Positions 26,760-35,213 of a DNA stretch of 64,000 bases are shown here, in pieces; positions within the stretch are counted from its first letter, which is position 1, and the number at the start of each line of letters is the position of its first letter. The stretch comes from Acidobacteriaceae bacterium. Its GTDB lineage: Bacteria > Acidobacteriota > Terriglobia > Terriglobales > Acidobacteriaceae. The translations under genes were made by a program, and so were the position numbers. Where the stretch lies: positions 186,001-250,000 of the forward strand of contig PLCS01000010.1 in assembly GCA_003134855.1 (NCBI GenBank). The letters run 5' to 3'. The notes under the pieces were generated by a model. That model saw only the letters and a list, made by a program, of their open reading frames with translations, ran no database searches and had not been told where the DNA came from.

Positions 26760-26795
26760 CCATCCTTGCGCTTTTTTTTTGGCGCAAGGGTGGGA
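26760..26795. repeat. Dispersed palindromic element, family 2, copy 1
   Basis: CCCATCCTTGCGC and GCGCAAGGGTGGG form a 13-bp stem (one G-T pair) around a T-rich loop. A variant with the same GCCCCATCC...GGGTGGG ends and a compensated stem (TTTTCGC/GCGAAAA) is at 33398-33432. It lies in the 115-bp gap between the flavoprotein and HoxU-like genes and could attenuate transcription there. Confidence 0.75.
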
Positions 26796-26856
26796 GGCCA
26801 AACACTTAGGATGGGCCGAACCAATAAGACCCAGGGAATTAGAAAGGGAATCCGCG

Positions 26857-27570
26857 ATGCCGGCTAAAACGATTTCCGTCCGAATTGATGGCGAACTGGT
26901 GACCGCCCGCGAGGGTCAGACCATTCTGGAGGCGGCCAACGCCAACGGAAAGAAGATTCCGACGCTCTGCTACCTGAAGGGCCTCTCCGCGGTGGGTGCA
27001 TGCCGTGTCTGCATGGTCGAGCTGGCGGGCACCGACCGCCTGCTGCCCGCCTGCACCACGCCCATGCAGGAGGGCATGTCGATCAAGACCGCCTCGGCCA
27101 AGCTGACGCAGTACCGCAAAATGGCCGTCGAGCTGCTGCTGGTCGAGCGCAATCACATCTGCGCCGCCTGCGTCTCCAACGGCCACTGCGAACTGCAGGC
27201 AATGGCGCGCGAGCTGGGCATCACCCACGTGCGCTACTCCTACAACAATCCGCGCCTGCCCGTGGACATGACCCACCCCCGCTACGTTCTCGATCAGAAC
27301 CGCTGCATCCTCTGCACGCGCTGTGTGCGGGTCTGCGCCGAGGTGGAGGGCGCGCACGTCTGGGAGGTGGCCTCGCGCGGCATTTACTCGCGCATCGTCA
27401 GCGATCTCAAGGACGACTGGGGCAAGGCGTTGAGCTGTACCAGTTGCGGCAAGTGCGTGCAGGCCTGCCCCACCGGAGCCATCGCGGAAAAGGGCTTCTC
27501 GGTGATGGAAATGGTCAAGCAAAGCGACAGCATTAGCCGCCTTGCCCGGCAAAAGGCGCACGTAGGCTAG
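26857..27570 (+). CDS. HoxU/NuoG-type Fe-S subunit of the diaphorase
   Basis: 237 residues carrying four cluster sites: a plant-type [2Fe-2S] (C38, C49, C52, C66), the HxxxCxxCxxxxxC [4Fe-4S] of NuoG (H100, C102, C105, C111), and two ferredoxin-type [4Fe-4S] motifs (CILCTRCVRVC and CTSCGKCVQACPTG). Length and order match HoxU, the short NuoG homologue of NAD-linked [NiFe] hydrogenases and formate dehydrogenases. The ATG at 26857 is preceded by AAAGGGAA. It would connect the flavoprotein to a catalytic partner, but no hydrogenase or dehydrogenase catalytic gene follows; glutamate dehydrogenase is convergent. Confidence 0.88.
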   Translation: MPAKTISVRIDGELVTAREGQTILEAANANGKKIPTLCYLKGLSAVGACRVCMVELAGTDRLLPACTTPMQEGMSIKTASAKLTQYRKMAVELLLVERNHICAACVSNGHCELQAMARELGITHVRYSYNNPRLPVDMTHPRYVLDQNRCILCTRCVRVCAEVEGAHVWEVASRGIYSRIVSDLKDDWGKALSCTSCGKCVQACPTGAIAEKGFSVMEMVKQSDSISRLARQKAHVG

Positions 27571-27572
27571 CC

Positions 27573-27728
27573 TCTCGCCGCAGGCGCTGTGACAACTGCC
27601 AGCGGTCTCGCGCCGTAGGCGCTGTGACAACAGCCAGTGGACTTGCGCCGTAGGCGCTATGTTGATTAGCCCCGCGCTTCAGCGTGGGGTTGGCGTAACC
27701 AACAATTCATCCGGAGTCCCGTAGGGAC
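27573..27728. repeat. Mosaic of three short palindromic repeat types
   Basis: Three tandem units of about 34 bp share CGCCGTAGGCGCTGTGACAA (27573-27661). They are followed by the hairpin CCCCGCGCT-TC-AGCGTGGGG (27670-27689) and by GTCCC-GTA-GGGAC (27716-27728). The block fills the space between two convergent genes and may act as a bidirectional transcription end. No coding potential is seen. Confidence 0.7.
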
Positions 27729-27803
27729 GGCGCTCATTCTCCTGCCACTCCGGCAAAGCCAGGGGATATCCCAAACTGACCAGGCCTTTTCCGCCCCGCT
27801 GCG

Positions 27804-29069
27804 TTATGCGTAGATGCCGCGCTGCCGGATCGTGATGGCCACGCGATCGATGGCCAGCATATAGGCAGCGATGCGGTTGTTCACGTTGTGAGCCTCGGCG
27901 TAGCGGATCACATCTTCAAAGCTGTCGCGCAGGATGGTTTCCATCTGCTCGTTGACGACGGCTTCCTTCCAGAAGTAGCCCTGCCGGTCCTGCACCCACT
28001 CAAAGTAACTCGCCGTCACGCCGCCGGCGTTGGCCAGAATGTCGGGCATGATGAAGATGCGCTTCTCGGCCAGAATATCGTCGGCCACGGCGGTCGTCGG
28101 TCCGTTGGCGCCCTCAACGATGATGCGCGCCTTGATCTGATCGGCGTTGCGGCTGGTGATCACATTCTCGGTGGCCGCGGGGATCAGAATCTCGCATTCA
28201 GAGACCAGCAGCTCGTCGCTGGGCACGGCCTCGGCGTTGCGAAAGCCCAGGATGGTGTTGTTGCGCCGCTTGTACTCCAGCAGTTGGTGAATCTCGATGC
28301 CGTTGGGGTTCAGCAGGCCGCCATCCTTCTCGGCGATGCCGATAATCTTGTAGCCGCGCTCCATCAGCAGGAGGGCGGCATTCGAGCCCACGTTGCCGAA
28401 GCCCTGGATGATCACCCGGCAGCCGTCGATGGGCATTTCCAGGTAGCGCATGCTCTCGTCGCAGATCACCTGCACGCCGCGCCCGGTGGCTTCCATTCGC
28501 CCGCGCGAGCCGCCGATATTCAACGGCTTGCCGGTCACCACGCTGGTCACCGTGTGCCCCATGTGCATCGAGTAAGTGTCCATGATCCAGGCCATGGTCT
28601 GGTCGTTGGTGTTCATGTCGGGCGCCAGAACGTCCTTCTCCGGCCCGATGAAGTCGATGATCTCCGAGGTATAGCGGCGGGTCACGCGCTCCAGTTCGCT
28701 CTGGCTCATCTTCTTGGGATCGCAGATCACCCCGCCCTTGGCGCCGCCGAAGGGAATGTTGACCACCGCGCACTTCCACGTCATCCAGCTGGCCAGCGCG
28801 CGCACCTCGTCCAGCGTCACCTCCGGCGAGTAGCGCACGCCGCCCTTGCCGGGTCCGCGGGCAATCGAGTGCTGCACCCGGAAGCCAGTGAAGATCTCAA
28901 TCCGCCCGTCATCCATGGCCACCGGGAAATGCACGATGATCTCGCGCGCCGGCATGCGCAGCAGCTTCCACAAACCTTCTTCCAGGTTCAGTTTGCGCGC
29001 CGCAAAGTCAAATCGTGCCTCCTGCGCCTCCCAGGGATTGATCTCCTGCTCCAGCGATATCGTTGTCAT
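27804..29069 (-). CDS. gdhA: Glutamate dehydrogenase (NAD(P)-dependent)
   Basis: 421 residues. Substrate-binding and catalytic segments are intact: [20 protein letters not shown], the catalytic-lysine region [13 protein letters not shown], and [16 protein letters not shown]. The Rossmann coenzyme domain has [10 protein letters not shown]. The enzyme interconverts glutamate and 2-oxoglutarate plus ammonia. The ATG at 29069 has GGAGAG upstream; a longer reading to 29132 adds an unrelated Arg-rich leader. The acidic residue after the second beta strand cannot be judged firmly, so cofactor preference is open. It is divergent from trpE, with about 115 bp between starts. Confidence 0.92.
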   Translation of the reverse strand: MTTISLEQEINPWEAQEARFDFAARKLNLEEGLWKLLRMPAREIIVHFPVAMDDGRIEIFTGFRVQHSIARGPGKGGVRYSPEVTLDEVRALASWMTWKCAVVNIPFGGAKGGVICDPKKMSQSELERVTRRYTSEIIDFIGPEKDVLAPDMNTNDQTMAWIMDTYSMHMGHTVTSVVTGKPLNIGGSRGRMEATGRGVQVICDESMRYLEMPIDGCRVIIQGFGNVGSNAALLLMERGYKIIGIAEKDGGLLNPNGIEIHQLLEYKRRNNTILGFRNAEAVPSDELLVSECEILIPAATENVITSRNADQIKARIIVEGANGPTTAVADDILAEKRIFIMPDILANAGGVTASYFEWVQDRQGYFWKEAVVNEQMETILRDSFEDVIRYAEAHNVNNRIAAYMLAIDRVAITIRQRGIYA

Positions 29070-29185
29070 ACATCTCTCCAATTCTGCGGGCTTGCCCTCT
29101 CGGCGATGGTTCCGGGGAGCGCGCCCATGCACCTAATGATAGACGCGGCCAGGCGCTCCGCGCTTCCAGCGATTACACTGAGTTT

Positions 29186-30745
29186 GTGAAATCCTCCGCC
29201 CATTCCGTCCAGCCTAGCCGCAAAGAGTTCCTCGCGCTCGCTAAAGAGCACACGCTTGTTCCCGTCTGCCGCACCCTGGCCGCCGACCTGGAGACGCCCG
29301 TCTCGGCCTTCCTGCGCGCCGCCTGGCCGGAGCGCGAGTGCTTCCTGCTCGAATCCGTCGAGAATGGCGAGCGGGTGGGCCGCTACACCTTCATTGGCCT
29401 CCAGCCCTTCAAGCGCATTGTGGCGCGGGGGCGCGAGATCACCATCACCGAAGGCAAGAAAGTCGTCCAGATGGACGGCGACATCTTCGCCGTGCTGCGC
29501 CGCGCGCTCAGCGGCCACAAGCCGGCGCGCCTCGAGGGGCTGCCGCCCTTTACCGCCGGCGCGGTGGGCTTCTTTTCTTACGACGCCGTCCGCCAGATCG
29601 AGCGTCTGCCCGTGCTGGCCGCCGACGAACTCGGCGTTCCCGACGCCTGCCTGCTCTTCTTCGACGAGGTGCTGGCCTTCGACCATGTGCGCAAGGAGAT
29701 CCGGCTGGTGGTCACCGCCGACGTAACGCGCGGCAAACCGGCGCAGGCCTTCGACAAGGCCGTGGCGCGCCTCGACCGCTTCGAAAAACGGCTTGCCCAG
29801 CCGCTGCCCAAGCTGGCCGTAAGCAAAAGCAAAGGCAAGCTCAAGGTACACCATCGCACCGCCAAGAAGGATTACCTTGCCGCCGTCAACCACACCAAGG
29901 AGTACATCGTCGCAGGCGACGTCTTCCAAACAGTCATCTCGCAGCGCTTCGATGTCGTGCCGGAGGCCGACAGCTTCCAGGTTTATCGCGCCCTGCGCAC
30001 CGTCAATCCCAGCCCCTATATGTTTTTCCTGCGCTTTGCGCCGGAGGGTCCGCTGGGCGGCGTGTTGGAGAAGCAAAAGCACTCGTCCAAAAAGGGAAAA
30101 GCGCCCACGGCGCAAACCCTTGAGCTGGCGGGCTCGTCGCCGGAGCTGCTGGTGCGCGTGCATCAGGGCAAGGTCGAGTACCGGCCCATCGCCGGAACCC
30201 GGCCGCGCGGCGCAACCGAGGCCGAGGATCAGGCGCTCGCCGACGAGATGCTGGCCGACGAGAAGGAGCGCGCCGAGCACGTGATGCTGGTGGACCTGGG
30301 CCGCAACGACGTGGGCCGGGTGAGCGAGTTCGGCAGCGTCAAGGTCGACCGGCTGATGTTCGTCGAGCGCTACTCGCACGTGATGCACATCGTCAGCACC
30401 ATCGAAGGCCGCCTCAAGCCGGAACTCACAGCCGTCGACGCGCTGCGCGCCTGCTTCCCCGCCGGCACGCTCAGTGGTGCGCCCAAGGTGCGGGCGATGG
30501 AGATCATCGAAGAGCTGGAGCCGGCGCGGCGCGGAACCTACGGCGGCGCGGTACTCTACGCCGATTTCTCCGGCAATCTCGACTCCTGCATCTCCATTCG
30601 CTCCATGCTGGCCATCGGCGGCAAAGGCTACGTGCAGGCCGGCGCGGGCATCGTCGCAGATTCCGTGCCGGAGCTGGAGTACGCCGAGTCGATCAACAAG
30701 GCTTCGGCGGTGATTCGTGCGATTGAGCGGGCCAGAGAAATGTAG
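29186..30745 (+). CDS. trpE: Anthranilate synthase component I
   Basis: About 519 residues. It converts chorismate and glutamine-derived ammonia to anthranilate, the first step of tryptophan synthesis. The chorismate-binding core is complete: QTVISQRFDV, ELAGSSPELLVRV, PIAGTRPRG, MLVDLGRNDVGRV, SHVMHIVSTIEG, FPAGTLSGAPKVRAMEII and GGAVLYADFSGNLDSCISIRSM. The start is probably GTG 29186: earlier in-frame starts lie inside the divergent gdhA gene. There is no strong ribosome binding site, so the start is the weakest part of this call. The glutaminase partner trpG is 2 kb away on the other strand, not in the same operon. Confidence 0.9.
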   Translation: MKSSAHSVQPSRKEFLALAKEHTLVPVCRTLAADLETPVSAFLRAAWPERECFLLESVENGERVGRYTFIGLQPFKRIVARGREITITEGKKVVQMDGDIFAVLRRALSGHKPARLEGLPPFTAGAVGFFSYDAVRQIERLPVLAADELGVPDACLLFFDEVLAFDHVRKEIRLVVTADVTRGKPAQAFDKAVARLDRFEKRLAQPLPKLAVSKSKGKLKVHHRTAKKDYLAAVNHTKEYIVAGDVFQTVISQRFDVVPEADSFQVYRALRTVNPSPYMFFLRFAPEGPLGGVLEKQKHSSKKGKAPTAQTLELAGSSPELLVRVHQGKVEYRPIAGTRPRGATEAEDQALADEMLADEKERAEHVMLVDLGRNDVGRVSEFGSVKVDRLMFVERYSHVMHIVSTIEGRLKPELTAVDALRACFPAGTLSGAPKVRAMEIIEELEPARRGTYGGAVLYADFSGNLDSCISIRSMLAIGGKGYVQAGAGIVADSVPELEYAESINKASAVIRAIERAREM

Positions 30746-30819
30746 GACGAGAGATCTGGGACCAGGGAACAGCCGAGCGATTGAGCGCACGATGGAGCCT
30801 CAGGAAGAGGAGGAGGAAA

Positions 30820-31764
30820 ATGGCGATGTTTGTGAAAGTTCTAGCCTTCGCGTTTCTGGCATCTGTTCCGTTTAACATCTTGATCTCCGCTCAGACAAAT
30901 CCGGAGAAACCAAGGTTCTTGGTTACTATCACGCAGAAAGCAGCCGTGGGTTCGGACATCGTTATTGGGATCAATATAACGAATATTTCCGGGGAATCTA
31001 TTATCACCACATATGGGTACTCAGGTGATCTTCCACAGGATTATGAGTACGATGTGCGGGATGAGCGGGGCATCGCACTGGCGGAACAGCCAGATGCTCG
31101 GCGCATTTACGAGTCTACGAAACCGGAACAAATTGAGATGAAGCCCGGACAGAGTATGGATACTACAGTAGAGATAAGTGACTACTTTCTGTTCGATCAC
31201 TCTGGTAAGTACAAGATCCAGATTTCGCGCAAGGAACCAGGAATGCCGAAAGTAGACTCCAACATACTTGCGGTTAACTTGGTTGACGCGCCTCAAGGCC
31301 CACAATTCACACTCAACGTCAACGCTGTGAATCCGGTGATAGCCCTAGGATCGGATGTTGTCGTCGATGTCTTTGCGACGAACACCTCAGAGAAGCCCGT
31401 TTGGATCCCAATTCTTGGGTGGCGCGGGTCGCTTATCGACTCCATACGGTACGATGTGCGGGACGAGAAGGGCGTGCCGGTGGCCAGCTACGTACAGCGA
31501 TATGCAAAGCTTTCAAATGGAAAGACTATTCCTGTCCCCACGCGTCTGCCCGGAAGCCACAACGGCGGATCAACCAAAATTATGCCCGGGAAAAGTGACG
31601 AAATACAATACGAAGGAAGAATCAGCGAAGTCTATTCATTCGACCATCTCGGCAAATACACGGTACGAGCCTCAATAAAGGCACCCGGAATGCCGGTGGT
31701 TCATTCCAACACCATCACAATCACTGTCATTGCACCATTGCGGAAGAGACACGCTCGGCAATAG
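30820..31764 (+). CDS. Secreted protein with two duplicated beta-sandwich-like domains, function unknown
   Basis: 314 residues. A signal peptide (MAMFVKVLAFAFLASVPFNILISAQ) is followed by two homologous halves, each about 130-140 residues. Each half contains a GSDIVIG/GSDVVVD strand, a YDVRDE[RK]G[IV] motif, a FDH[SL]GKY segment and a closing [KR].PGMP.V.SN strand. This shows an internal tandem duplication. An excellent AGGAGG precedes the ATG. I do not recognise the family; the pattern suggests immunoglobulin-like domains. It starts 74 bp after trpE, but the spacer looks like an independent leader. Confidence 0.75.
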   Translation: MAMFVKVLAFAFLASVPFNILISAQTNPEKPRFLVTITQKAAVGSDIVIGINITNISGESIITTYGYSGDLPQDYEYDVRDERGIALAEQPDARRIYESTKPEQIEMKPGQSMDTTVEISDYFLFDHSGKYKIQISRKEPGMPKVDSNILAVNLVDAPQGPQFTLNVNAVNPVIALGSDVVVDVFATNTSEKPVWIPILGWRGSLIDSIRYDVRDEKGVPVASYVQRYAKLSNGKTIPVPTRLPGSHNGGSTKIMPGKSDEIQYEGRISEVYSFDHLGKYTVRASIKAPGMPVVHSNTITITVIAPLRKRHARQ

Positions 31765-31793
31765 CTCGCTTTGCCATTTTCCTCCAGTGAAAC

Positions 31794-32708
31794 TTACTCC
31801 GCGCCGAAGACACGGCGAAAGAACCTTCCGACTTTCGTAAAGAAGCCGGGCTTTTTCTTCGCTGCGGGCGGAGGCTGGGGCGCGGCTGGCGTTGCCTCCG
31901 CGGGCTGCGCGGCGTGGTCGGCGGCCTTATAGACGAACAGTTCTACAGGCTGCGATGAGCCGGAGTTTGGGCTGGCAACGATGGGAGCGGGCTTGGGCAG
32001 CGGCGCGAGGCCCTCGCTCTGCGCCAGCGGGAACTCATTCGTGCCCGGATGCGGCGGAGGCGGGCAGCCGCAAGGCTCCTTCTCGTTGTCCACCACCTCA
32101 TGCAGGCTGCCATGCTGGAACATCACGCGCTGACCGGGCTGCACGCGGTAATCGCCACCCTCGAAGATGCTGGTCACCAGCACATAAGGCGCGTTCACCC
32201 CGGCATTATCCACGCAGGTGTCGCCGTGCTGGCCGAGGCGAACCTTGACCTCCGCTGCGCCGGGTGCGCCGATGAGGATGCGGAAGTCCGGCGTAAGCAG
32301 AATGTCGGCGTTGCGCCCCCCGCCGGAATTCGTCGCGAAGCTCATCTCGACCGCGCCGTGATCCATCGCCATCATCAGGCCGGGCGTCTCGCCGGCGGGT
32401 ACGCTCGCGTCGGCGGCCAGCTTGATGGTGGTGGAGGCGCAGACGCGCAGCACGCCGCGATGGGGCAGGACGACCTCGGTGGTCTCAGCGCCGGAGGTGA
32501 TGGTGCCGCTGGCGGCGATGATGGCCTTGCCCTGCGAGACTTCCAGCGCGCCGGTCACCGAGGCCGCGGCGTCGGGATTTTTGCTGTCCAGCGAAACGAT
32601 GGCAATAGGGGCGGCGTCGGTCGCGGGAGGCGGAGGCGCGGTTGGTGCCTGGGCATGGAGCAATGGCGGGATGAGAAGCATGGTTGAGAGCAAGAGGCAG
32701 ATTCGCAT
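31794..32708 (-). CDS. Secreted FecR-like protein, function unknown
   Basis: 304 residues with a signal peptide (MRICLLLSTMLLIPPLLHAQ), a Pro/Ala-rich linker, a beta-rich domain with phrases such as GVLRVCASTTIKLA and DFRILIGAPGAAEVKVRLG that resemble FecR-type folds, a short CGC-Pro segment and a basic-aromatic amphipathic C-terminus (KKPGFFTKVGRFFRRVFG). The last feature could bind membranes. The start lies 5 bp behind the trpG stop, so the two are likely co-transcribed although no functional link is obvious. The FecR assignment rests on overall pattern only. Confidence 0.6.
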   Translation of the reverse strand: MRICLLLSTMLLIPPLLHAQAPTAPPPPATDAAPIAIVSLDSKNPDAAASVTGALEVSQGKAIIAASGTITSGAETTEVVLPHRGVLRVCASTTIKLAADASVPAGETPGLMMAMDHGAVEMSFATNSGGGRNADILLTPDFRILIGAPGAAEVKVRLGQHGDTCVDNAGVNAPYVLVTSIFEGGDYRVQPGQRVMFQHGSLHEVVDNEKEPCGCPPPPHPGTNEFPLAQSEGLAPLPKPAPIVASPNSGSSQPVELFVYKAADHAAQPAEATPAAPQPPPAAKKKPGFFTKVGRFFRRVFGAE

Positions 32709-32713
32709 CGCGG

Positions 32714-33292
32714 CTACATCTCCAAAAAGTTGCGGATCATCTGGTGGCCGCCCTCGGTCAGAACGCTCTCGGGATGGAACTGCACGCCCTCAATGGGCAG
32801 CGTGCGATGGCGCAGGCCCATGATGACCGAAGATGTTCCGTCGGCGCTGGGCGTGCGGGCAGTGACGATGAGTTCCTCCGGCAACGACTCCTCGGCGACG
32901 ATCAGCGAGTGGTAGCGGGTGCAGGTGAGCGGCGATTGAAGTCCACTGAAGACGCCCTTGCCGTCGTGCGCGATCGGGCTGGTCTTGCCGTGCATCAGTT
33001 GGCTGGCGCGGACGACTTGGCCGCCGAAGGCCTCCCCGATGGCCTGATGGCCCAGGCAAACGCCGAGAATGGGCGCTTTGCCCGCCATCTGGCGGATCAG
33101 CGGGACCAGGATGCCGGCCTCGCTCGGCGTGCATGGACCCGGCGAGAGCAGGATGCGCTCAGGACGCATCGCCTCGACCTCATCGACGGTCAGTTCGTCG
33201 TTGCGGTAGACCTCGACCTTCGCGCCTAGTTCTCCCAGGTACTGGACAAGGTTGTAGGTAAAAGAATCGTAGTTGTCGAGAACAAAGACCAT
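32714..33292 (-). CDS. trpG: Anthranilate/aminodeoxychorismate synthase glutaminase subunit
   Basis: 192-residue class I glutamine amidotransferase. The nucleophile is C79 in LGVCLGHQ, with His and Glu in VQFHPESVL; the oxyanion segment is [12 protein letters not shown]. It supplies ammonia to TrpE and possibly also to PabB, since one such subunit often serves both. The length is typical. It is encoded opposite to trpE and is separated from it by two secreted-protein genes, an unusual split. Confidence 0.92.
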   Translation of the reverse strand: MVFVLDNYDSFTYNLVQYLGELGAKVEVYRNDELTVDEVEAMRPERILLSPGPCTPSEAGILVPLIRQMAGKAPILGVCLGHQAIGEAFGGQVVRASQLMHGKTSPIAHDGKGVFSGLQSPLTCTRYHSLIVAEESLPEELIVTARTPSADGTSSVIMGLRHRTLPIEGVQFHPESVLTEGGHQMIRNFLEM

Positions 33293-33306
33293 CTTGACTT
33301 TCAGCG

Positions 33307-33357
33307 TACCACCTGCGGTGGGGCAGCCGCTCTATGCTCGCTCGCAAGGGCTTCTGG
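33307..33357. repeat. Dispersed repeat, family 4, copy 2
   Basis: CACCTGCGGTGGGGCAGCC...ATGCTCGCTCGCAAGGGCTTC in the trpG leader matches the spacer at 15511-15560 with scattered substitutions and a small indel. Both contain the CACC-TGC-GGTG palindrome. Confidence 0.55.
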
Positions 33358-33397
33358 TCTCTTAATGATGCATCCTGATTCAATTGCAACCCCGTGC

Positions 33398-33432
33398 CCC
33401 ATCCTTTTCGCGTTCTTTGCGAAAAGGGTGGG
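33398..33432. repeat. Dispersed palindromic element, family 2, copy 2
   Basis: CCCATCCTTTTCGC and GCGAAAAGGGTGGG form a 14-bp stem with a 7-nt loop. The ends equal those of the element at 26760-26795 while the inner stem differs on both arms, so pairing is conserved. It sits between divergent trpG and acylphosphatase. Confidence 0.75.
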
Positions 33433-33519
33433 AAACCATAAACCCCAATCCGCATTTTTCGAGGTTCCGGCTTGCTCATCGGTTGCACACTCGCGGCGCA
33501 TCTGTAAAACTCACTAACG

Positions 33520-33801
33520 ATGGTTCTTCATTTTCTGATTCAGGGCCGTGTGCAGGGCGTCGGCTTCCGCTGGTATGTGCAGCGCGAGGCCGGTCTGCGC
33601 GACCTGCGCGGCTGGGTGCGCAACACCGAAGAAGGCGAGGTGGAGGTGATGGCCTCGGGCTCTCCGGAAACACTGGCCGAGTTGCGGGCCAGCCTGCGCC
33701 GCGGGCCGCGCGGCAGCCGCGTGGACCGGCTGGTCGAGCATCAACTCGCCGAATCCGAAGCCGATGAACTCGATTCCTTCCGCATCGATGGCGCATGGTA
33801 G
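33520..33801 (+). CDS. acyP: Acylphosphatase
   Basis: 93 residues, the usual size. It hydrolyses acyl phosphates to carboxylate and phosphate. The active-site loop GRVQGVGFR has the catalytic R17, and the second signature [13 protein letters not shown] has the catalytic N35. It is cytosolic. APRT follows 94 bp downstream on the same strand. Between them is a run of ACCGCTAAC-like 9-bp repeats ending in TATAAT (33844-33849), a possible -10 for the APRT gene. Confidence 0.92.
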   Translation: MVLHFLIQGRVQGVGFRWYVQREAGLRDLRGWVRNTEEGEVEVMASGSPETLAELRASLRRGPRGSRVDRLVEHQLAESEADELDSFRIDGAW

Positions 33802-33895
33802 CTCCGCTAACACCGCTAACACCGCCAACACCGCTGGCCCCGCTATAATTGAAGCGAAGCCAATCACCAATCCAGATCAAGGAGTCTCCCTTCCC

Positions 33896-34444
33896 ATGCC
33901 CAACGAGATCAAGCCCGCCGACGTGGAAGCCCTGAAGGCGCTGGTGCGCACCGTGCCCGATTTTCCCAAGCCGGGGATTCTGTTTTACGACATCACCACG
34001 CTGCTCAAGGACAGGACCGGCTTTGCCAAGATGATCGATGCCATGGCGGCGCACTATCTGGAGCAGAAGATCGACCTGGTGCTGGGCATCGAGGCGCGGG
34101 GATTCATCTTCGGGCCGGCGCTGGCTTACCGGCTCAACGCTGGCTTTGTGCCGGTGCGCAAGCCGCGCAAGCTGCCCGCGCCTGTCGCGCGCGTGACCTA
34201 CGACCTGGAGTACGGCTCGGACACTCTGGAGATTCACATGGATGCAATCCAGCCCGGCCAGCGCGTGGTGCTCGTCGATGACCTGCTGGCTACCGGCGGC
34301 ACGATGGAGGCGACCATCAAGCTGGTCAAGGAGTTGGGCGGCGAGATTGCCGGGCTGGCTTTTGCCGTCGAGTTGGACTTTCTCAAGGGCCGCGCGCGCT
34401 TCCCGGAGTACGACGTCTTCAGTTTGCTGCATTACGACGAGTAG
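33896..34444 (+). CDS. apt: Adenine phosphoribosyltransferase
   Basis: 182 residues. It makes AMP from adenine and PRPP in purine salvage. It has the N-terminal [15 protein letters not shown], the [15 protein letters not shown] segment and the PRPP-binding motif [22 protein letters not shown] lies upstream of the ATG at 33896; earlier in-frame codons run through the repeat-rich spacer and are unlikely to be translated. The gene converges with the KdpE-like regulator, with only 4 bp between the stops. Confidence 0.93.
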   Translation: MPNEIKPADVEALKALVRTVPDFPKPGILFYDITTLLKDRTGFAKMIDAMAAHYLEQKIDLVLGIEARGFIFGPALAYRLNAGFVPVRKPRKLPAPVARVTYDLEYGSDTLEIHMDAIQPGQRVVLVDDLLATGGTMEATIKLVKELGGEIAGLAFAVELDFLKGRARFPEYDVFSLLHYDE

Positions 34445-34448
34445 AGGA

Positions 34449-35213
34449 TTATGGCGCCTTCTCCGGCGCATTCTCTTCCGCCGCGCTGTCCGCATCCTCC
34501 CCAAGAAACGCCTGCGCGTCGGCGAAGCGGTAGCCCACGTACACATCCGTCAGCAGATAGACCGGATTGGCGGGGTCGTCTTCGATCTTCTTGCGCAACT
34601 GGCGGACGAAGGTGCGCAGGTACTCGACCTCCTCGCGAGCGTCGGCGCCCCAGACGGCGGTGAGCAGCCGGGCGTAGGTAATCACGCGGCCGGCGCGGCT
34701 CATCAGGCAGTGCAGAATGTCGAACTCCTTGCGTGTCAAATGCACCAGCTCGCCGCGCTTGGCGACCTTGCGCTTGACCGGATCGAGGCGCAACTCGCCG
34801 ATCTCGATGGGAGCGTCCTCGGCGCGGGCGGGGGCGCGGACGCGGCGAACCGCCGAGCGAATGCGGGCGATCAGCTCGCGCGTGCTGAAGGGCTTGGTGA
34901 CATAATCATCCGCGCCCAGTTCAAGCGCCTCGACCTTATCCTCTTCCTGGTCGCGCACAGTCAGCATCAGAATCGGCAGCCGGGGGGCAAAGGCGCGAAT
35001 GCGGCGCAGCGTCTCGATGCCGCCGATGCCGGGCATATTCACGTCGAGCAGAACCGCGTCGAAGACCCCGCCGCGCAGGGTTTGCAAGGCCTCTTCGCCG
35101 CGCGAGGCCTCCATCACCTGAAAGCCGAGTTCCATAAGCGGCGGGCGCAGCGCCCTGCGGATGGCCGATTCATCATCGACGACAAGAATGCGAATGGGGG
35201 GCTGATTCATCAT
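34449..35213 (-). CDS. KdpE-like OmpR-family response regulator
   Basis: 254 residues: a receiver domain with acidic pair, phospho-acceptor D57 (VLLDVNMPG) and Lys (YVTKPFSTREL), then a winged-helix DNA-binding domain (LTRKEFDILHCLMSRAGRVITYARLLTAVWG ending VGYRF). Sequence style is that of KdpE. ATG 35213 has AAGGAG upstream and overlaps the kinase stop by ATGA, so the pair is translationally coupled. No kdpFABC potassium-pump genes are in the window, so the target regulon is open. The C-terminus has a short acidic extension. Confidence 0.88.
   Translation of the reverse strand: MMNQPPIRILVVDDESAIRRALRPPLMELGFQVMEASRGEEALQTLRGGVFDAVLLDVNMPGIGGIETLRRIRAFAPRLPILMLTVRDQEEDKVEALELGADDYVTKPFSTRELIARIRSAVRRVRAPARAEDAPIEIGELRLDPVKRKVAKRGELVHLTRKEFDILHCLMSRAGRVITYARLLTAVWGADAREEVEYLRTFVRQLRKKIEDDPANPVYLLTDVYVGYRFADAQAFLGEDADSAAEENAPEKAP

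Noticed and set aside
23214..26801. Very long open frame (about 1,195 codons) on the minus strand
   Set aside because: It is antisense to the nuoE and nuoF-gltD genes, whose motifs are unambiguous. The translated product is His/Val/Gly/Ala-rich without domains, as expected for the complement of GC-rich codons.
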